Source: Clostridium sp. BNL1100 (GTDB lineage Bacteria > Bacillota > Clostridia > Acetivibrionales > DSM-1351). From it: 64,000 nucleotides of DNA. The DNA lies in the NCBI RefSeq assembly GCF_000244875.1, contig NC_016791.1, positions 4,097,001-4,161,000 of the forward strand, read 5' to 3'. Under the pieces are notes generated by a model that had not been told where the DNA came from, did no database searches, and saw only the letters and a program-made list of their open reading frames with translations. This document shows, piece after piece, positions 9,182-18,575 of this stretch (its first letter is position 1; the number at the start of each line of letters is the position of its first letter). The position numbers and the translations under genes were made by a program.

Positions 9182-9820
9182 TTATTCTCTTTCAAACTTG
9201 TCATTGAGTTTATATCCAAGCACCATAAGGCTGTCACTCAGATGTACGTTTTCCACTATTACATCGTATGGAATTTTTAAATCCATAGGTGAGAAGTTCC
9301 ACAATCCCTTTACCCCCAACCGAGCAACTCTGTCAGCAACGGTGGCTGTCTCCCTGTACGGAACACAAAGCATTGCAATATCAACAGGGTTATGTAGTAT
9401 AAACTCCTCAAGTAAATCAAGATTCATAACCTCAAGATTTTTGAGTTTTTTCCCTATTACTTCAGGATTAACATCGAAAATTCCGATTACTTTGAATCCT
9501 CTTTTTATAAAGTTTTCATAATTGGATAATGCCTGTCCCATATTTCCGGCACCAATTATAATACAATAAAATGTCTTGTTAATACCCAGTATATTACCTA
9601 TCTCATTATATAAAGACTCTACATTGTATCCATATCCCTGCTGTCCGAAACCGCCAAAGCAATTTAAGTCCTGTCTTATCTGGGAAGCAGTTATTCCCAT
9701 ACGGCTACTTAGCTCTTTAGAAGACACTCTCTTAATACCAAGTTCAAGTAAATAATTCAAGTATCTATGATAACGGGGAAGTCTTTTTATTACAGCCATG
9801 GAAATTTTCTTTGAAGCCAT
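9182..9820 (-). CDS. rex: Redox-sensing transcriptional repressor Rex
   Basis: The 212-residue protein has an N-terminal winged helix (RLPRYHRYLNYLLELGIKRV; SSKELSSRMGITASQIRQD; GGFGQQGYGY) and a Rossmann domain with GAGNMGQAL that binds NADH/NAD+. Rex represses fermentation and respiration genes when NADH is low. ATG 9820 is preferred over GTG 9832 because GAGGTGA is then correctly spaced and the GTG sits inside that site. The gene has a near-perfect promoter with a Rex-operator-like palindrome overlapping its -35, which suggests autoregulation. Confidence 0.97.
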   Translation of the reverse strand: MASKKISMAVIKRLPRYHRYLNYLLELGIKRVSSKELSSRMGITASQIRQDLNCFGGFGQQGYGYNVESLYNEIGNILGINKTFYCIIIGAGNMGQALSNYENFIKRGFKVIGIFDVNPEVIGKKLKNLEVMNLDLLEEFILHNPVDIAMLCVPYRETATVADRVARLGVKGLWNFSPMDLKIPYDVIVENVHLSDSLMVLGYKLNDKFERE

Positions 9821-9853
9821 TAAAATCTTCACCTCATAATTATTAGTGTTCGT

Positions 9854-9883
9854 ATTATATCATCTTTGTTATTTTATTGTCAA
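9854..9883 (-). promoter_or_regulatory. rex promoter overlapped by a Rex-operator-like palindrome
   Basis: On the minus strand TTGACA (9878-9883) and TATAAT (9854-9859) are 18 bp apart. The 18-bp element 9866-9883 reads TTGTTA-N6-TGTCAA on the plus strand and resembles the clostridial Rex site TTGTTAA-N4-TTAACAA in its outer bases. Confidence 0.75.
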
Positions 9884-10059
9884 TATCAAGGCTCTACCCT
9901 CTGTTGCTACATTTCTCCTTAGTTATTTTACCATATTATTCAGGCTTTATACTTATTTATATACTTGTTGATTATAGAAAATAGGTTAGTGTCATACTGT
10001 TAATTGTGATAAAATAGTACTTGTGTCATTTACAAAAGATTTTTAAAGGAGAAATTTTA

Positions 10060-12297
10060 ATGAAGGTTTTGCACTTAATTGGCGGAGGGGATGTTGGAGG
10101 CGCTAAAGTACATGTCCTGTCACTTGTAAAGGAACTTACTTCCCATATAGATGTTACTCTTCTTAGTCTAAGACCTGGAGCCTTTGCAGATGAAGCCCGT
10201 GCAATGGGAATAAACGTAAAAGTTATAAAGTCCTCAAATATAATTACAGATATACGTAACGCAATACAGTTTGTAAAAAAGAATAACTTTGATATTATTC
10301 ATTCACATGGTGCCAAGGCAAATATTTTTGCCTACGCTATTAAAAAAGCCTGCCATATACCGGTAATAACAACAATGCACAGCGACTATAAACTTGATTA
10401 TCTCCAAAGTCTGCCTAAAAGGCTTTCTATAGGGTTATTCAATTCATGGGTACTTCACAGTCTGGATTATTATATTGTAGTTACCTCTGCTTTCAGAAAA
10501 ATGCTTATAGACAGAGGATTTGACACAAATTCAATATATACAATTCTTAACGGAATAGATTTTGATAAAAAGCTCAATGACTATTCAAGGGAAGAATTTG
10601 CTTTAAAATTCGGAATTCAATTAAATAAAAACGATATACTTGTAGGAATAGCTGCTAGATTGACCCCTGTTAAGGGCATAAGTACTCTTTTGGAGGCAGC
10701 AAAGCTGGTTGTTGAGAAGAATCCTAACGTAAAATTCCTTATAGGGGGAGACGGAGAAGATTATAAGTCTCTTACCACCCGATGTCATCAACTGGGTCTG
10801 GAAAACAATGTATTTTTTCTCGGTTGGCTCAATGACCCCTACGAATTAATGAGTATCATTGACATAAGTGTATTAACCTCTATAAGTGAGGGTTTTCCAT
10901 ATTCTATTTTAGAGGGCGCTCGCTTTTCCAAGGCTACTGTAAGCAGCAGGGTTGGAGGAATTCCTGACCTTATAGATTCCTCAGTGAATGGTTACCTTTT
11001 TGAACCACTTGATTATAATACTCTTGCCGAATATCTTCTGGAGCTGTCATTAGACCATGAAAGACGAATAGAATTCGGAAAAAGGATTTATGAAAAGGCA
11101 TATAAGAACTTCTCTCTGGATGCCATGTGCAAAACTCAGCTTGAAATCTATACAGAGATACAAAATGACGTTTTAAATAAGTCCAAGGGAAAAAAATATG
11201 ACGTAATCGTGTCAGGTTACTATGGTTTTGGCAATATTGGGGATGATGCAATGCTCAGGTCAATTGTTGACAATCTCAAAGAACAAAAGCCCGGCATATC
11301 TATCCTTGCCCTCTCCAGGAATCCTGTAGAAACTGCCCGCAATTATGGGGTAAGCGCCATAAACAGGAAGAATATGTTCAAGGTCTATTCATCAATGAAA
11401 AAGGCTAAACTTTTTGTATACGGCGGAGGTAATATAATTCAGGATAGTACAAGCTCACGCTCCCTGATGTTTTATCTCGGAACAGCATGGCTTGCAAAAA
11501 AGCTAAAGCTAAAAATAATGTTTTACGCAAATGGGATTGGCCCAATAAATAAATCAGGTAATACAGAACATTCTCGTAAAATATTGAATATGGCTGATGT
11601 AATTACTGTAAGAGAAAGATTTTCATTGAATGAACTTAAAAAAATGGGTATTACGGGGCCTAAAATTGCTTTGACGGCTGATGCGGCTTTTGCCGTCAAT
11701 ATTAACCCTGATGAACTTAATGACAGCCGCAATTTTTCGGGGTTGTCCCCTGATAAAAAATATGCAGGGTTCTCAGTACGAAGATGTCCCGGTTTGGAAG
11801 AACAACAGCATGTTAAATATGAGCAGGCTATTGCAGAAGCTGCAGATTACGTTTTTAACAAATATGGCCTTGAACCTGTATTTATCCCAATGGAATACAA
11901 TGTTGACATATTGACTATTAAAAACATAATCGCAAAAATGAAAACTAAAAATTATATTATAAGCAATAATCACACTGTTCCTGAAACATTCTCCGTAATA
12001 CATAAAATGGACATCATGGTGTCCATGAGGCTTCATGCTTTAATTTTTGCGGCTTATTTGAAAGTCCCCTTTATGGGAATCAGTTATCAGCCAAAGGTTG
12101 ACGGCTTTTTGGAATATATTAATCAACCATCTGCCGGAAATGTCAAGGAAATCACTTTTGAACGTTTGCGCTCAAAAATTGATAATGTCCTGCAGAATCG
12201 TGAACCGATTAAGGCTGTTTTGGAAAGCTCCGTGGAAGGCCTTATAAGTAAAGCCCGTGAGAACTCACACTACGCAATTGAATTAATTTCTGATTAA
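10060..12297 (+). CDS. Fusion of a GT4 glycosyltransferase and a CsaB-type polysaccharide pyruvyltransferase
   Basis: Two enzymes are joined in one 745-residue chain. Residues ~1-370 form a GT-B glycosyltransferase (GGGDVGGAKVHVLSL; IAARLTPVKG; ISEGFPYSILEGARFSKATVSSRVGG with the GT4 Glu motif). Residues ~375-745 match CsaB (VSGYYGFGNIGDDA; VYGGGNIIQD; SMRLHALIFAAY). CsaB ketal-pyruvylates secondary cell-wall polysaccharide so that SLH-domain S-layer proteins can bind. ATG 10060 is used because AAAGGAGA lies 7-8 nt upstream; the TTG at 10021 has no site. It stands alone, divergent from rex, with its own terminator. The fusion suggests that one protein both adds a sugar and pyruvylates the cell-wall glycan (inference). 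Confidence 0.88.
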   Translation: MKVLHLIGGGDVGGAKVHVLSLVKELTSHIDVTLLSLRPGAFADEARAMGINVKVIKSSNIITDIRNAIQFVKKNNFDIIHSHGAKANIFAYAIKKACHIPVITTMHSDYKLDYLQSLPKRLSIGLFNSWVLHSLDYYIVVTSAFRKMLIDRGFDTNSIYTILNGIDFDKKLNDYSREEFALKFGIQLNKNDILVGIAARLTPVKGISTLLEAAKLVVEKNPNVKFLIGGDGEDYKSLTTRCHQLGLENNVFFLGWLNDPYELMSIIDISVLTSISEGFPYSILEGARFSKATVSSRVGGIPDLIDSSVNGYLFEPLDYNTLAEYLLELSLDHERRIEFGKRIYEKAYKNFSLDAMCKTQLEIYTEIQNDVLNKSKGKKYDVIVSGYYGFGNIGDDAMLRSIVDNLKEQKPGISILALSRNPVETARNYGVSAINRKNMFKVYSSMKKAKLFVYGGGNIIQDSTSSRSLMFYLGTAWLAKKLKLKIMFYANGIGPINKSGNTEHSRKILNMADVITVRERFSLNELKKMGITGPKIALTADAAFAVNINPDELNDSRNFSGLSPDKKYAGFSVRRCPGLEEQQHVKYEQAIAEAADYVFNKYGLEPVFIPMEYNVDILTIKNIIAKMKTKNYIISNNHTVPETFSVIHKMDIMVSMRLHALIFAAYLKVPFMGISYQPKVDGFLEYINQPSAGNVKEITFERLRSKIDNVLQNREPIKAVLESSVEGLISKARENSHYAIELISD

Positions 12298-12307
12298 AAA
12301 GATACTT

Positions 12308-12345
12308 AAAAACACGCAGATCAAATTGGCTGCGTGTTTTTTTAA
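12308..12345 (+). terminator. Terminator of the GT4-CsaB gene
   Basis: A 12-bp stem AAAAACACGCAG/CTGCGTGTTTTT has a 10-nt loop and is followed by T residues. It is probably shared with the convergent ABC-F gene. Confidence 0.85.
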
Positions 12346-12351
12346 TGGTTT

Positions 12352-14256
12352 TTATGCTTCCAGCTGCTCTGTAACCTCAGACCACACTTCATACAACTCT
12401 TCAAGCTTATGCTGTGCCTGCTGCTGTTCCTCATTCAAATCCAGAAGCTTCTCATGGTCGGTGGCAAACCTGACCATCTCTTCTTCTAACTCTTTCAAAC
12501 GGGTTTCAGTTTTCTCTATTGCCTTTTCAGTGTCGGAAAGCTGTTTCTCAAGCTTACGTATCCTGCTACGTTCTTCTTTTGTAGCAATATGGCTCTGTTT
12601 TGCCTCTGAAATTACAGGCTGCTCTTTTCGTACCGAAGCAACATTCTTTTTGTAATGTTCGGTAAAATAAGTATAGTTTCCAAAACAGTCTATTGCAGGA
12701 GTTGTCCCTATATCAATAATTCTTGTGGCCAGTTTGTCTATAAAATATCTGTCATGGGAAACAACCAAAAGAGTTCCCTCATAGCTACTTAGGGCATCCT
12801 CTAAGATTTCCCTTGAATTTATATCCAGATGGTTTGTAGGCTCATCAAGGATTATAAAGTTGGAATCCGAGAAAATCAACTTGAGCATTGCAACCCTGCT
12901 CTTTTCACCGCCACTTAGAACGGATATCTTCTTGAACACATCTTCACCTGTGAACAGAAACGCACCCAGTGCCGTTCTGACTTCTGACTGTATTAGCTTC
13001 TGGTCTACACTCCACACCTCATCGAGAACCGTATTGTTTTCGTTCAAATCAGACATTTCCTGATCGTAGTAGCCAAGGTTGACCTTTGCCCCATAGCTGT
13101 ATCTGCCGGAGGATGCCTGAAGCCTTCCTGCAAGTATTTTTAAAAGTGTTGATTTTCCGCAACCGTTAGGCCCAAGCAGAAATACCCTTTCAGCTTTTTT
13201 AACTTTAAAGCTGACATTTTTAAAAAGCTCCTTATTGTCAAATGACTTTGAAACACCCTCTACGTCCAGAACATCATTACCGCTTGCAATTGTCTGTCTG
13301 AATTTTATCCTGATAGTAGATGGCAAGTCGCTTGGCTTTTCTACCTTTTCCATCCTGTCCAGTGCCTTCTGACGGCTTTCGGCAGCAATTATATTTCTTT
13401 CCCTGTTCCACCTTCTCTGCTGCTCTATATAGGCTTCCTGACGGGCTATTTCCTTTTGCTGCTGTATATAGTGTTTTTCTTGAATCTCACGGTTTACTGC
13501 CTTTTGTTTTACGTAGTTTGAGTAATTGCAATTGTAAACTGTGCTTGTGCAGTTTTCTATCTCAATTGTACGGCCGGTTACAGAATCCAGAAAATAACGG
13601 TCATGAGATATTATAAAAAGACACTTTTTATAACTTTTAAGATAATCCTCCAGCCACTCTACCGCCGCTATATCCAAATGGTTGGTAGGCTCATCCAGCA
13701 TAAGTATGTCCGGTTCCTCCAAAAGTACCTTTGCCAGAGCAAGCCTTGTTTTCTGACCTCCGCTTAAAATGCTTATCTTACAGTCAAACTCATGTTCTTC
13801 AAAGCCAAGGCCTCGCAGCACACCCCTTATACGGCTGTTGTACTCAAAGCCTCCCAGATATGAAAAACGTTCAGTCAGGCGACTGTATTCCTTCATAAGT
13901 GATTCCAATTTTACCTGCTCCGTGGTAGCGCTTATTTCCTTTTCCACCCTGTTGATTGACTTTTCCATTTCAACCAACTCCCTGAAAACATCACGAAGTT
14001 CATCCCATAATGTATTATCTGAGTTTAAAGCAGAGTTCTGCTTTAAATAGCTTACATTAAGATCTTTTGAAATAAATATTTCTCCGTTTTCCTGCTGCAG
14101 TTCACCGATTATAAGCTTGAACAAAGTAGACTTTCCAGCACCGTTGACACCCACCAGCCCTACCTTGTCATTTTCCTGTAGACTAAAGGAAACATTATTT
14201 AAAATGGTTTCTGTACCATATGAAAAATCAACATTATTACAGTTTAGTACTATCAC
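12352..14256 (-). CDS. ABC-F family ATPase (ribosome-associated type)
   Basis: The 634-residue protein has two ABC domains in tandem and no membrane segments. The first has GVNGAGKST and LSGGQKTRLALAK with LDEPTNHLD. The second has GPNGCGKST and LSGGEKSRVAML with LDEPTNHLD. A basic, helical linker (~residues 240-310) and a charged C-terminal coiled coil (~540-630) match the YdiF/Uup-like ABC-F group, which acts on the ribosomal E site rather than in transport. Whether it is housekeeping or antibiotic-protective cannot be read. The start is GTG 14256, with GGAGAA upstream. Confidence 0.88.
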   Translation of the reverse strand: MIVLNCNNVDFSYGTETILNNVSFSLQENDKVGLVGVNGAGKSTLFKLIIGELQQENGEIFISKDLNVSYLKQNSALNSDNTLWDELRDVFRELVEMEKSINRVEKEISATTEQVKLESLMKEYSRLTERFSYLGGFEYNSRIRGVLRGLGFEEHEFDCKISILSGGQKTRLALAKVLLEEPDILMLDEPTNHLDIAAVEWLEDYLKSYKKCLFIISHDRYFLDSVTGRTIEIENCTSTVYNCNYSNYVKQKAVNREIQEKHYIQQQKEIARQEAYIEQQRRWNRERNIIAAESRQKALDRMEKVEKPSDLPSTIRIKFRQTIASGNDVLDVEGVSKSFDNKELFKNVSFKVKKAERVFLLGPNGCGKSTLLKILAGRLQASSGRYSYGAKVNLGYYDQEMSDLNENNTVLDEVWSVDQKLIQSEVRTALGAFLFTGEDVFKKISVLSGGEKSRVAMLKLIFSDSNFIILDEPTNHLDINSREILEDALSSYEGTLLVVSHDRYFIDKLATRIIDIGTTPAIDCFGNYTYFTEHYKKNVASVRKEQPVISEAKQSHIATKEERSRIRKLEKQLSDTEKAIEKTETRLKELEEEMVRFATDHEKLLDLNEEQQQAQHKLEELYEVWSEVTEQLEA

Positions 14257-14360
14257 CGTAGTTCTCCATTTGCATATATTTTGTATTACTGAGTTTTTAT
14301 TTATTATAACAAACTATACCCCTATAAGCATAGTCTTTTTAGTCTGTCCATTTACAGCAA

Positions 14361-14396
14361 AAAAGCCGGGTTATGTTATAACAACACAATCCCGGC
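14361..14396 (-). terminator. Terminator of the first KAS-III-like gene
   Basis: A GCCGGG/CCCGGC-based hairpin (14365-14370 with 14391-14396) has partial inner pairing. On the minus strand a run of T residues follows it. Confidence 0.75.
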
Positions 14397-14414
14397 ATAT
14401 ATCGGGGTAAATAT

Positions 14415-15413
14415 TTAGAATTTATAAAGAAGAGCACCCATTGTATATCCGGAACCCACGGAACAGAGTATGGCATATGAGCCTTCAACTATTTTATTGG
14501 TCTTTTTTGCCTCGTTAAGCGCAAGTATTGGGCTTGTCGGGCCAGTGTAGCCATATTTATTCCCTACATAAATTATTCTCTCTTCCATTACATTAAGTTT
14601 TTCTATAGTAGCCATAATATCGGCCTTGGAAAACTGAGAGAATAAATAAAGTGATACGTCCTCCGGTGTGAGACTATTCTTATCCAACAGATTATAAATT
14701 AATTTACACCAGTTATCGGACAAGAAGCTAAAATCAAACTGATTCCATTCCATCATTTTCATTCTTGTATCCACAGAATTGTCAGTAATTCTTGAAAAGC
14801 CACAAGCCGGATTTTTTATAGTCCAGTTATAGCTACAGTCGGTGTAAAACCCTGAATCAATTACTCCACTCCTGTTCCTCTCTGGAATTTTCTGTAGTAC
14901 GACGGCTGCTGATGCATCTGCCGTTGAAGGATATACAACTATATCGTCTTCTCTTGCAAACGGGGTAATCATGCAGCTGGAAACCAATAAAACATTATTT
15001 ATATCTTTATTCTTAATATATGAGTCTATTATATCTAATGCTGAAATCATACTTATGCAGTTTGAATTCATATCAAATACAATATTTGCCCGTGAGTTAA
15101 GTTTACTACTTATCATCAGCGCATTGGACGGTGATACATACTCCGGAAAATCCGATGCAAATACTATCATATCTATATCATCGATATCAATATTTGCATC
15201 AGCAATTGCTTTTTTAGACGCTTCTAACGCCATTGTTACCGAATTCTCACTTCCGAATTTTTTTGCCTTAAACCTCCTTTCCCTACCTAGGTGTTTCAGT
15301 AAGGGCCTTGGGTCCTTATTCATTTTTTTAAAGTGTTCGACAAAATATTTGTTGTCGATTTCGTTTTTTGGGTGATATGTTCCCACACCCACAATTTTAA
15401 GATTGCAAAACAT
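14415..15413 (-). CDS. Ketoacyl-ACP synthase III-like protein, copy A, with altered catalytic triad
   Basis: The 332-residue protein has the thiolase/KAS-III fold signature: IVGVGTYHP at the start, NIVFDMNSNCISMISAL with the nucleophile-position Cys, and a C-terminal GSGYTMGALLYKF. In place of FabH HQAN it reads FSQFS, and in place of YGNTSA it reads YGYTGP. The catalytic His and Asn are therefore Ser and Tyr. It should not run a normal FabH condensation; acyl transfer, priming or another thioester reaction is possible. AGGAGGA lies before the ATG. It is divergent from a membrane chemoreceptor-like gene, and the pair is repeated immediately downstream. Confidence 0.8.
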   Translation of the reverse strand: MFCNLKIVGVGTYHPKNEIDNKYFVEHFKKMNKDPRPLLKHLGRERRFKAKKFGSENSVTMALEASKKAIADANIDIDDIDMIVFASDFPEYVSPSNALMISSKLNSRANIVFDMNSNCISMISALDIIDSYIKNKDINNVLLVSSCMITPFAREDDIVVYPSTADASAAVVLQKIPERNRSGVIDSGFYTDCSYNWTIKNPACGFSRITDNSVDTRMKMMEWNQFDFSFLSDNWCKLIYNLLDKNSLTPEDVSLYLFSQFSKADIMATIEKLNVMEERIIYVGNKYGYTGPTSPILALNEAKKTNKIVEGSYAILCSVGSGYTMGALLYKF

Positions 15414-15551
15414 CAGAAATCCTCCTAATTTTTATATTTTTTTATATTTTTTCGTATTTTGCGCCATTTATTTACTTAATTATATAATAATAGACATTTT
15501 TCCAAAAATCAATACGTTTTAACAAATTTTACAGAAAATGTAACAATTATG

Positions 15552-15580
15552 TTGAACAATGTTAACTTAAAGGATATAAT
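15552..15580 (+). promoter_or_regulatory. Promoter of chemoreceptor-like gene A
   Basis: TTGAAC and TATAAT are spaced 17 bp apart. The block AAAGGATATAATAT is conserved at the second module. Confidence 0.7.
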
Positions 15581-15671
15581 ATTAACTATAAATTTTTTTT
15601 TAGCCTTACCGCACTAAATCTTTCTGCTTTTTGTTTTTCAACTTTGTAAACATTGGTTTGGGGGTAGATTA

Positions 15672-17156
15672 ATGAACATGCTTAGTCGTTTGGTAGAAGA
15701 ACAGCTGCATCAGAAAAATAAGATTGTGTTGCTGTGTTTGCTTGCTTCAATTTCATTAAGAGTGACAGTGGATTCCATTTTTAAAATGCCTCTTGATGAT
15801 ATCCTGATTTTAGCCATTGTAGGATATGCCTTATGTGCAATTGGCGCTGTGTTCTCGTTTAAGAAGTTATATCCGAAAGCAATTATGTATTACTTTACAA
15901 TTACTATGGGAACCATCAGTTTTATCATGATCAGCAATAATCCAAGTCTTACTACATACCTTACAGTTTTTCTAGCCATTGTCATCGTAAGTATTTATAG
16001 CGATATCAGGCCTGTTCTCGTTTGTTCCGTAATCGGTTGTTTTCTTACTACTTATTCCTTCTATAACTATAAGCCGGAAATATTTGCAAAAAACACATTT
16101 ATCGATATGATCTTTTTTAATTTATACATATTTGTATCAGCATTTGTTCTATTTTTCCTGAGTTATCTTACAAAGAAATTATATATTCAGTTGGAGAATA
16201 CTGCCGTAAACGCAATTTCTTCCAAGGAGAAGGCCGAAGGTCTGTATAACGAGATAAAAGCGGCCAGCCAAAGTCTAGCCGTGATAAGTGGGGACATAAA
16301 GGACAGTATAATTTCCACACAGGAAATATCTGATGGTATTGGTCAGGCTATCACCGTTGTAGCGGAAGAAGCCCAAATGGAAGTAACAAGTATCCATAAA
16401 ATAAAAGAATTATTTGAAAGCGGTAAAAACAAAATGGTTGTCTCCATGGAAGCGTCCAATGACATGGATTCTGCAGTGAAAAGTGCTGTATCTAACATTG
16501 AGAGCGGCAGTGATTATGTAGATAATTTATCAAAAGAAATGAAAGAAGCTTTAAATACAATGACCTTGGTAGAAAAGCTTGCTACAGACTTAATCGGAAA
16601 AAATAAAATTATAAATAATATATTAACCTCTGTTAATAATATTTCAAAGCAAACAAACCTGCTTTCGCTAAATGCTTCTATAGAGGCGGCCAGAGCCGGT
16701 GATGCCGGAAAAGGTTTTTCAATTGTAGCTCAGGACGTTAGGAAGCTGGCTGAAGAATCAAATATTCTGACCCATAGAATAGAAAGCATCTTGAAAGAAA
16801 TGGAAGAAAATGCACTTAATGTATCGAAAGAGATTGTTAAGGAAAAAAATTACATTGATAACAGTAACTCCATTACTGAGGCAACAAAAGAAATCTTTAA
16901 CAAAATCAAAGATGAAATCCACTGCATAGAGGAAAAAACCAATAATATTAAAGTGACTTCGTTAAATTTGTACCAGTCCTTTGAATCAACTGACGATGAG
17001 GTAAATGCAATAAGCGATAATACCGAGAAAAATGCTGCCACAGCAGAAGAAGTTACAGCATGTATCAGCGAACAGAATAGCCGTATGAATATTATTGAGG
17101 AAAACTATATAAAGCTCAATTCATTAATAGACGAGTTGAACAATTTCAACGGTTAG
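15672..17156 (+). CDS. Six-helix membrane methyl-accepting chemotaxis-like protein, copy A
   Basis: The 494-residue protein starts with about six hydrophobic helices (roughly residues 18-36, 44-63, 70-90, 93-112, 115-133 and 145-166) and has no obvious extracytoplasmic ligand domain or HAMP. A long cytoplasmic coiled coil follows, with the MCP hairpin tip [20 protein letters not shown] and [17 protein letters not shown]. The tip binds CheA/CheW in known receptors. Without a periplasmic domain the signal should be sensed in or near the membrane. The GGGGGT site precedes ATG 15672. The divergent neighbour is a KAS-III-like enzyme, suggesting enzyme and sensor share a ligand or pathway (inference). 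Confidence 0.85.
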   Translation: MNMLSRLVEEQLHQKNKIVLLCLLASISLRVTVDSIFKMPLDDILILAIVGYALCAIGAVFSFKKLYPKAIMYYFTITMGTISFIMISNNPSLTTYLTVFLAIVIVSIYSDIRPVLVCSVIGCFLTTYSFYNYKPEIFAKNTFIDMIFFNLYIFVSAFVLFFLSYLTKKLYIQLENTAVNAISSKEKAEGLYNEIKAASQSLAVISGDIKDSIISTQEISDGIGQAITVVAEEAQMEVTSIHKIKELFESGKNKMVVSMEASNDMDSAVKSAVSNIESGSDYVDNLSKEMKEALNTMTLVEKLATDLIGKNKIINNILTSVNNISKQTNLLSLNASIEAARAGDAGKGFSIVAQDVRKLAEESNILTHRIESILKEMEENALNVSKEIVKEKNYIDNSNSITEATKEIFNKIKDEIHCIEEKTNNIKVTSLNLYQSFESTDDEVNAISDNTEKNAATAEEVTACISEQNSRMNIIEENYIKLNSLIDELNNFNG

Positions 17157-17174
17157 GAAAAAATAATAAAAACT

Positions 17175-17217
17175 AAATGCCGGATTTTATGATAAAACAT
17201 CATAAAATCCGGCATTT
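17175..17217. terminator. Bidirectional terminator between receptor A and KAS-III-like B
   Basis: A perfect 19-bp stem (17175-17193 with 17199-17217) has a 5-nt loop and is flanked by A- and T-rich ends. Confidence 0.92.
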
Positions 17218-17234
17218 GATTTATGTAATTTAAT

Positions 17235-18233
17235 TTAAAACTTATAGAGAAGTGCTCCCATGGTATACCCCGAACCCACAGAACACATTACTGCATATGA
17301 GCCTTCAACTATTTTGTTGTTTTCCTTAGCCTCATTAAGGGCCAAAATCGGACTCGTGGGTCCGGTATATCCATATTTATTTCCAACAAAAATCACCTTT
17401 TCCTCCCTTACCTGTAAATTAGCAATAGTGGATAATATATCTGCCCTTGAAAATTGTGAAAACAAGTACAAAGACACATCTTCAGGTTTAAGGCTATTGG
17501 TTTCAAGGAGACTGCTTATCAATTTAGTCCAATTTTCGGATAAAAAGCTAAAATCAAATTGATTCCATTCCATCATTCTCATTCTTGCTTCAACGGAAGT
17601 GTCGGTAATCCGAGAAAATCCGCATGCAGGCATCTTTATAGTCCAATTGTAGCTAGAATCAGTAAAGAATTTTGAATCAATAACACCGCTTCTTTTTTCA
17701 TCCTGGATTTTTTGAAGAACTACCGCCGCAGATGCGTCTGCCGTAGATGGGTAAACAACTATATCGTCTTCTTTTGCAAAAGGGGTTATCATACAACTTG
17801 AAACCAATAGAGCATTTTTAATACTTTTGTTTTGAATATATGAATTTATGATGTCCAGAGCTGAAATCATGCTTATACAATTAGAATTCATATCAAAAAC
17901 AATATTAGCTTTTGATTTTAGCATACTACTAATCATTAATGCATTGGTGGGGGATACATACTCGGGGAAATCAGATGCATATACAATCATGTCAAGGTCT
18001 TCAGCACAAATTCCTGCATCCGATATGGCTTTTTGGGATGCTTCAAAAGCCATTGTTAACGAATTCTCATTTCCGAACTTTTTTGCTTTAAATCTCTTTT
18101 CCCTTCCTAAATGGTTCATTAATGCACTTGGATCCTGATCCATTTTCTTAAAATGATCTACAAAGTATCCATTATCAATCTCTTCTTCCGGGTGGTAAGT
18201 CCCCACTCCAATAATTTTAAGATTGCTGAACAT
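17235..18233 (-). CDS. Ketoacyl-ACP synthase III-like protein, copy B
   Basis: This is a 332-residue paralogue of the gene at 14415-15413, of identical length and roughly three quarters identical by eye. It keeps the same unusual features: SNCISM with the nucleophile-position Cys, LFSQFSRADI where FabH has HQAN, and KYGYTGPTSP where FabH has YGNTS. Conservation of these substitutions in both copies argues for a distinct selected activity, not decay. ATG 18233 is preferred over TTG 18239 because AAGGAGGT then has about 10-nt spacing and the length matches copy A. It is divergent from receptor copy B. Confidence 0.8.
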   Translation of the reverse strand: MFSNLKIIGVGTYHPEEEIDNGYFVDHFKKMDQDPSALMNHLGREKRFKAKKFGNENSLTMAFEASQKAISDAGICAEDLDMIVYASDFPEYVSPTNALMISSMLKSKANIVFDMNSNCISMISALDIINSYIQNKSIKNALLVSSCMITPFAKEDDIVVYPSTADASAAVVLQKIQDEKRSGVIDSKFFTDSSYNWTIKMPACGFSRITDTSVEARMRMMEWNQFDFSFLSENWTKLISSLLETNSLKPEDVSLYLFSQFSRADILSTIANLQVREEKVIFVGNKYGYTGPTSPILALNEAKENNKIVEGSYAVMCSVGSGYTMGALLYKF

Positions 18234-18575
18234 TAGCAAATACCTCCTTAAATAGTATATCGAGTTACAATTTAACTAGGATGTAATAATTATGCTAATC
18301 ATATACTAATAAACAATTTGTCATAAATCAATATGAATTTCTTATAAATTTCGTCAGATAATCCTATTAATCTTTATTATGTGATATATTTTTACGAAAA
18401 AATTTGTATATTTTTGTAATGTTTGTGTTGTATTACTAAAGTTGAAAGGATATAATATGAATTGTAAATTTTATATTTTTTCTTAAAATATTGGATTTAC
18501 ATTTTCTCAAAATTCCACTCTTCTTGTACAACTTCATAATTATTTTATTTTTTTTATTCTAGGGGGTAAGTGCTA
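18234..18575. other. Divergent promoter region of module B
   Basis: The 342 bp contain no ORF. The region carries the receptor B promoter and, toward the KAS-like gene, a block near 18290-18335 that resembles the corresponding part of module A (around 15479-15513). The duplication therefore included the regulatory DNA. Confidence 0.55.
18428..18456 (+). promoter_or_regulatory. Promoter of chemoreceptor-like gene B
   Basis: TTGTAT and TATAAT are spaced 17 bp apart, with the same AAAGGATATAATAT block as module A. Confidence 0.7.
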
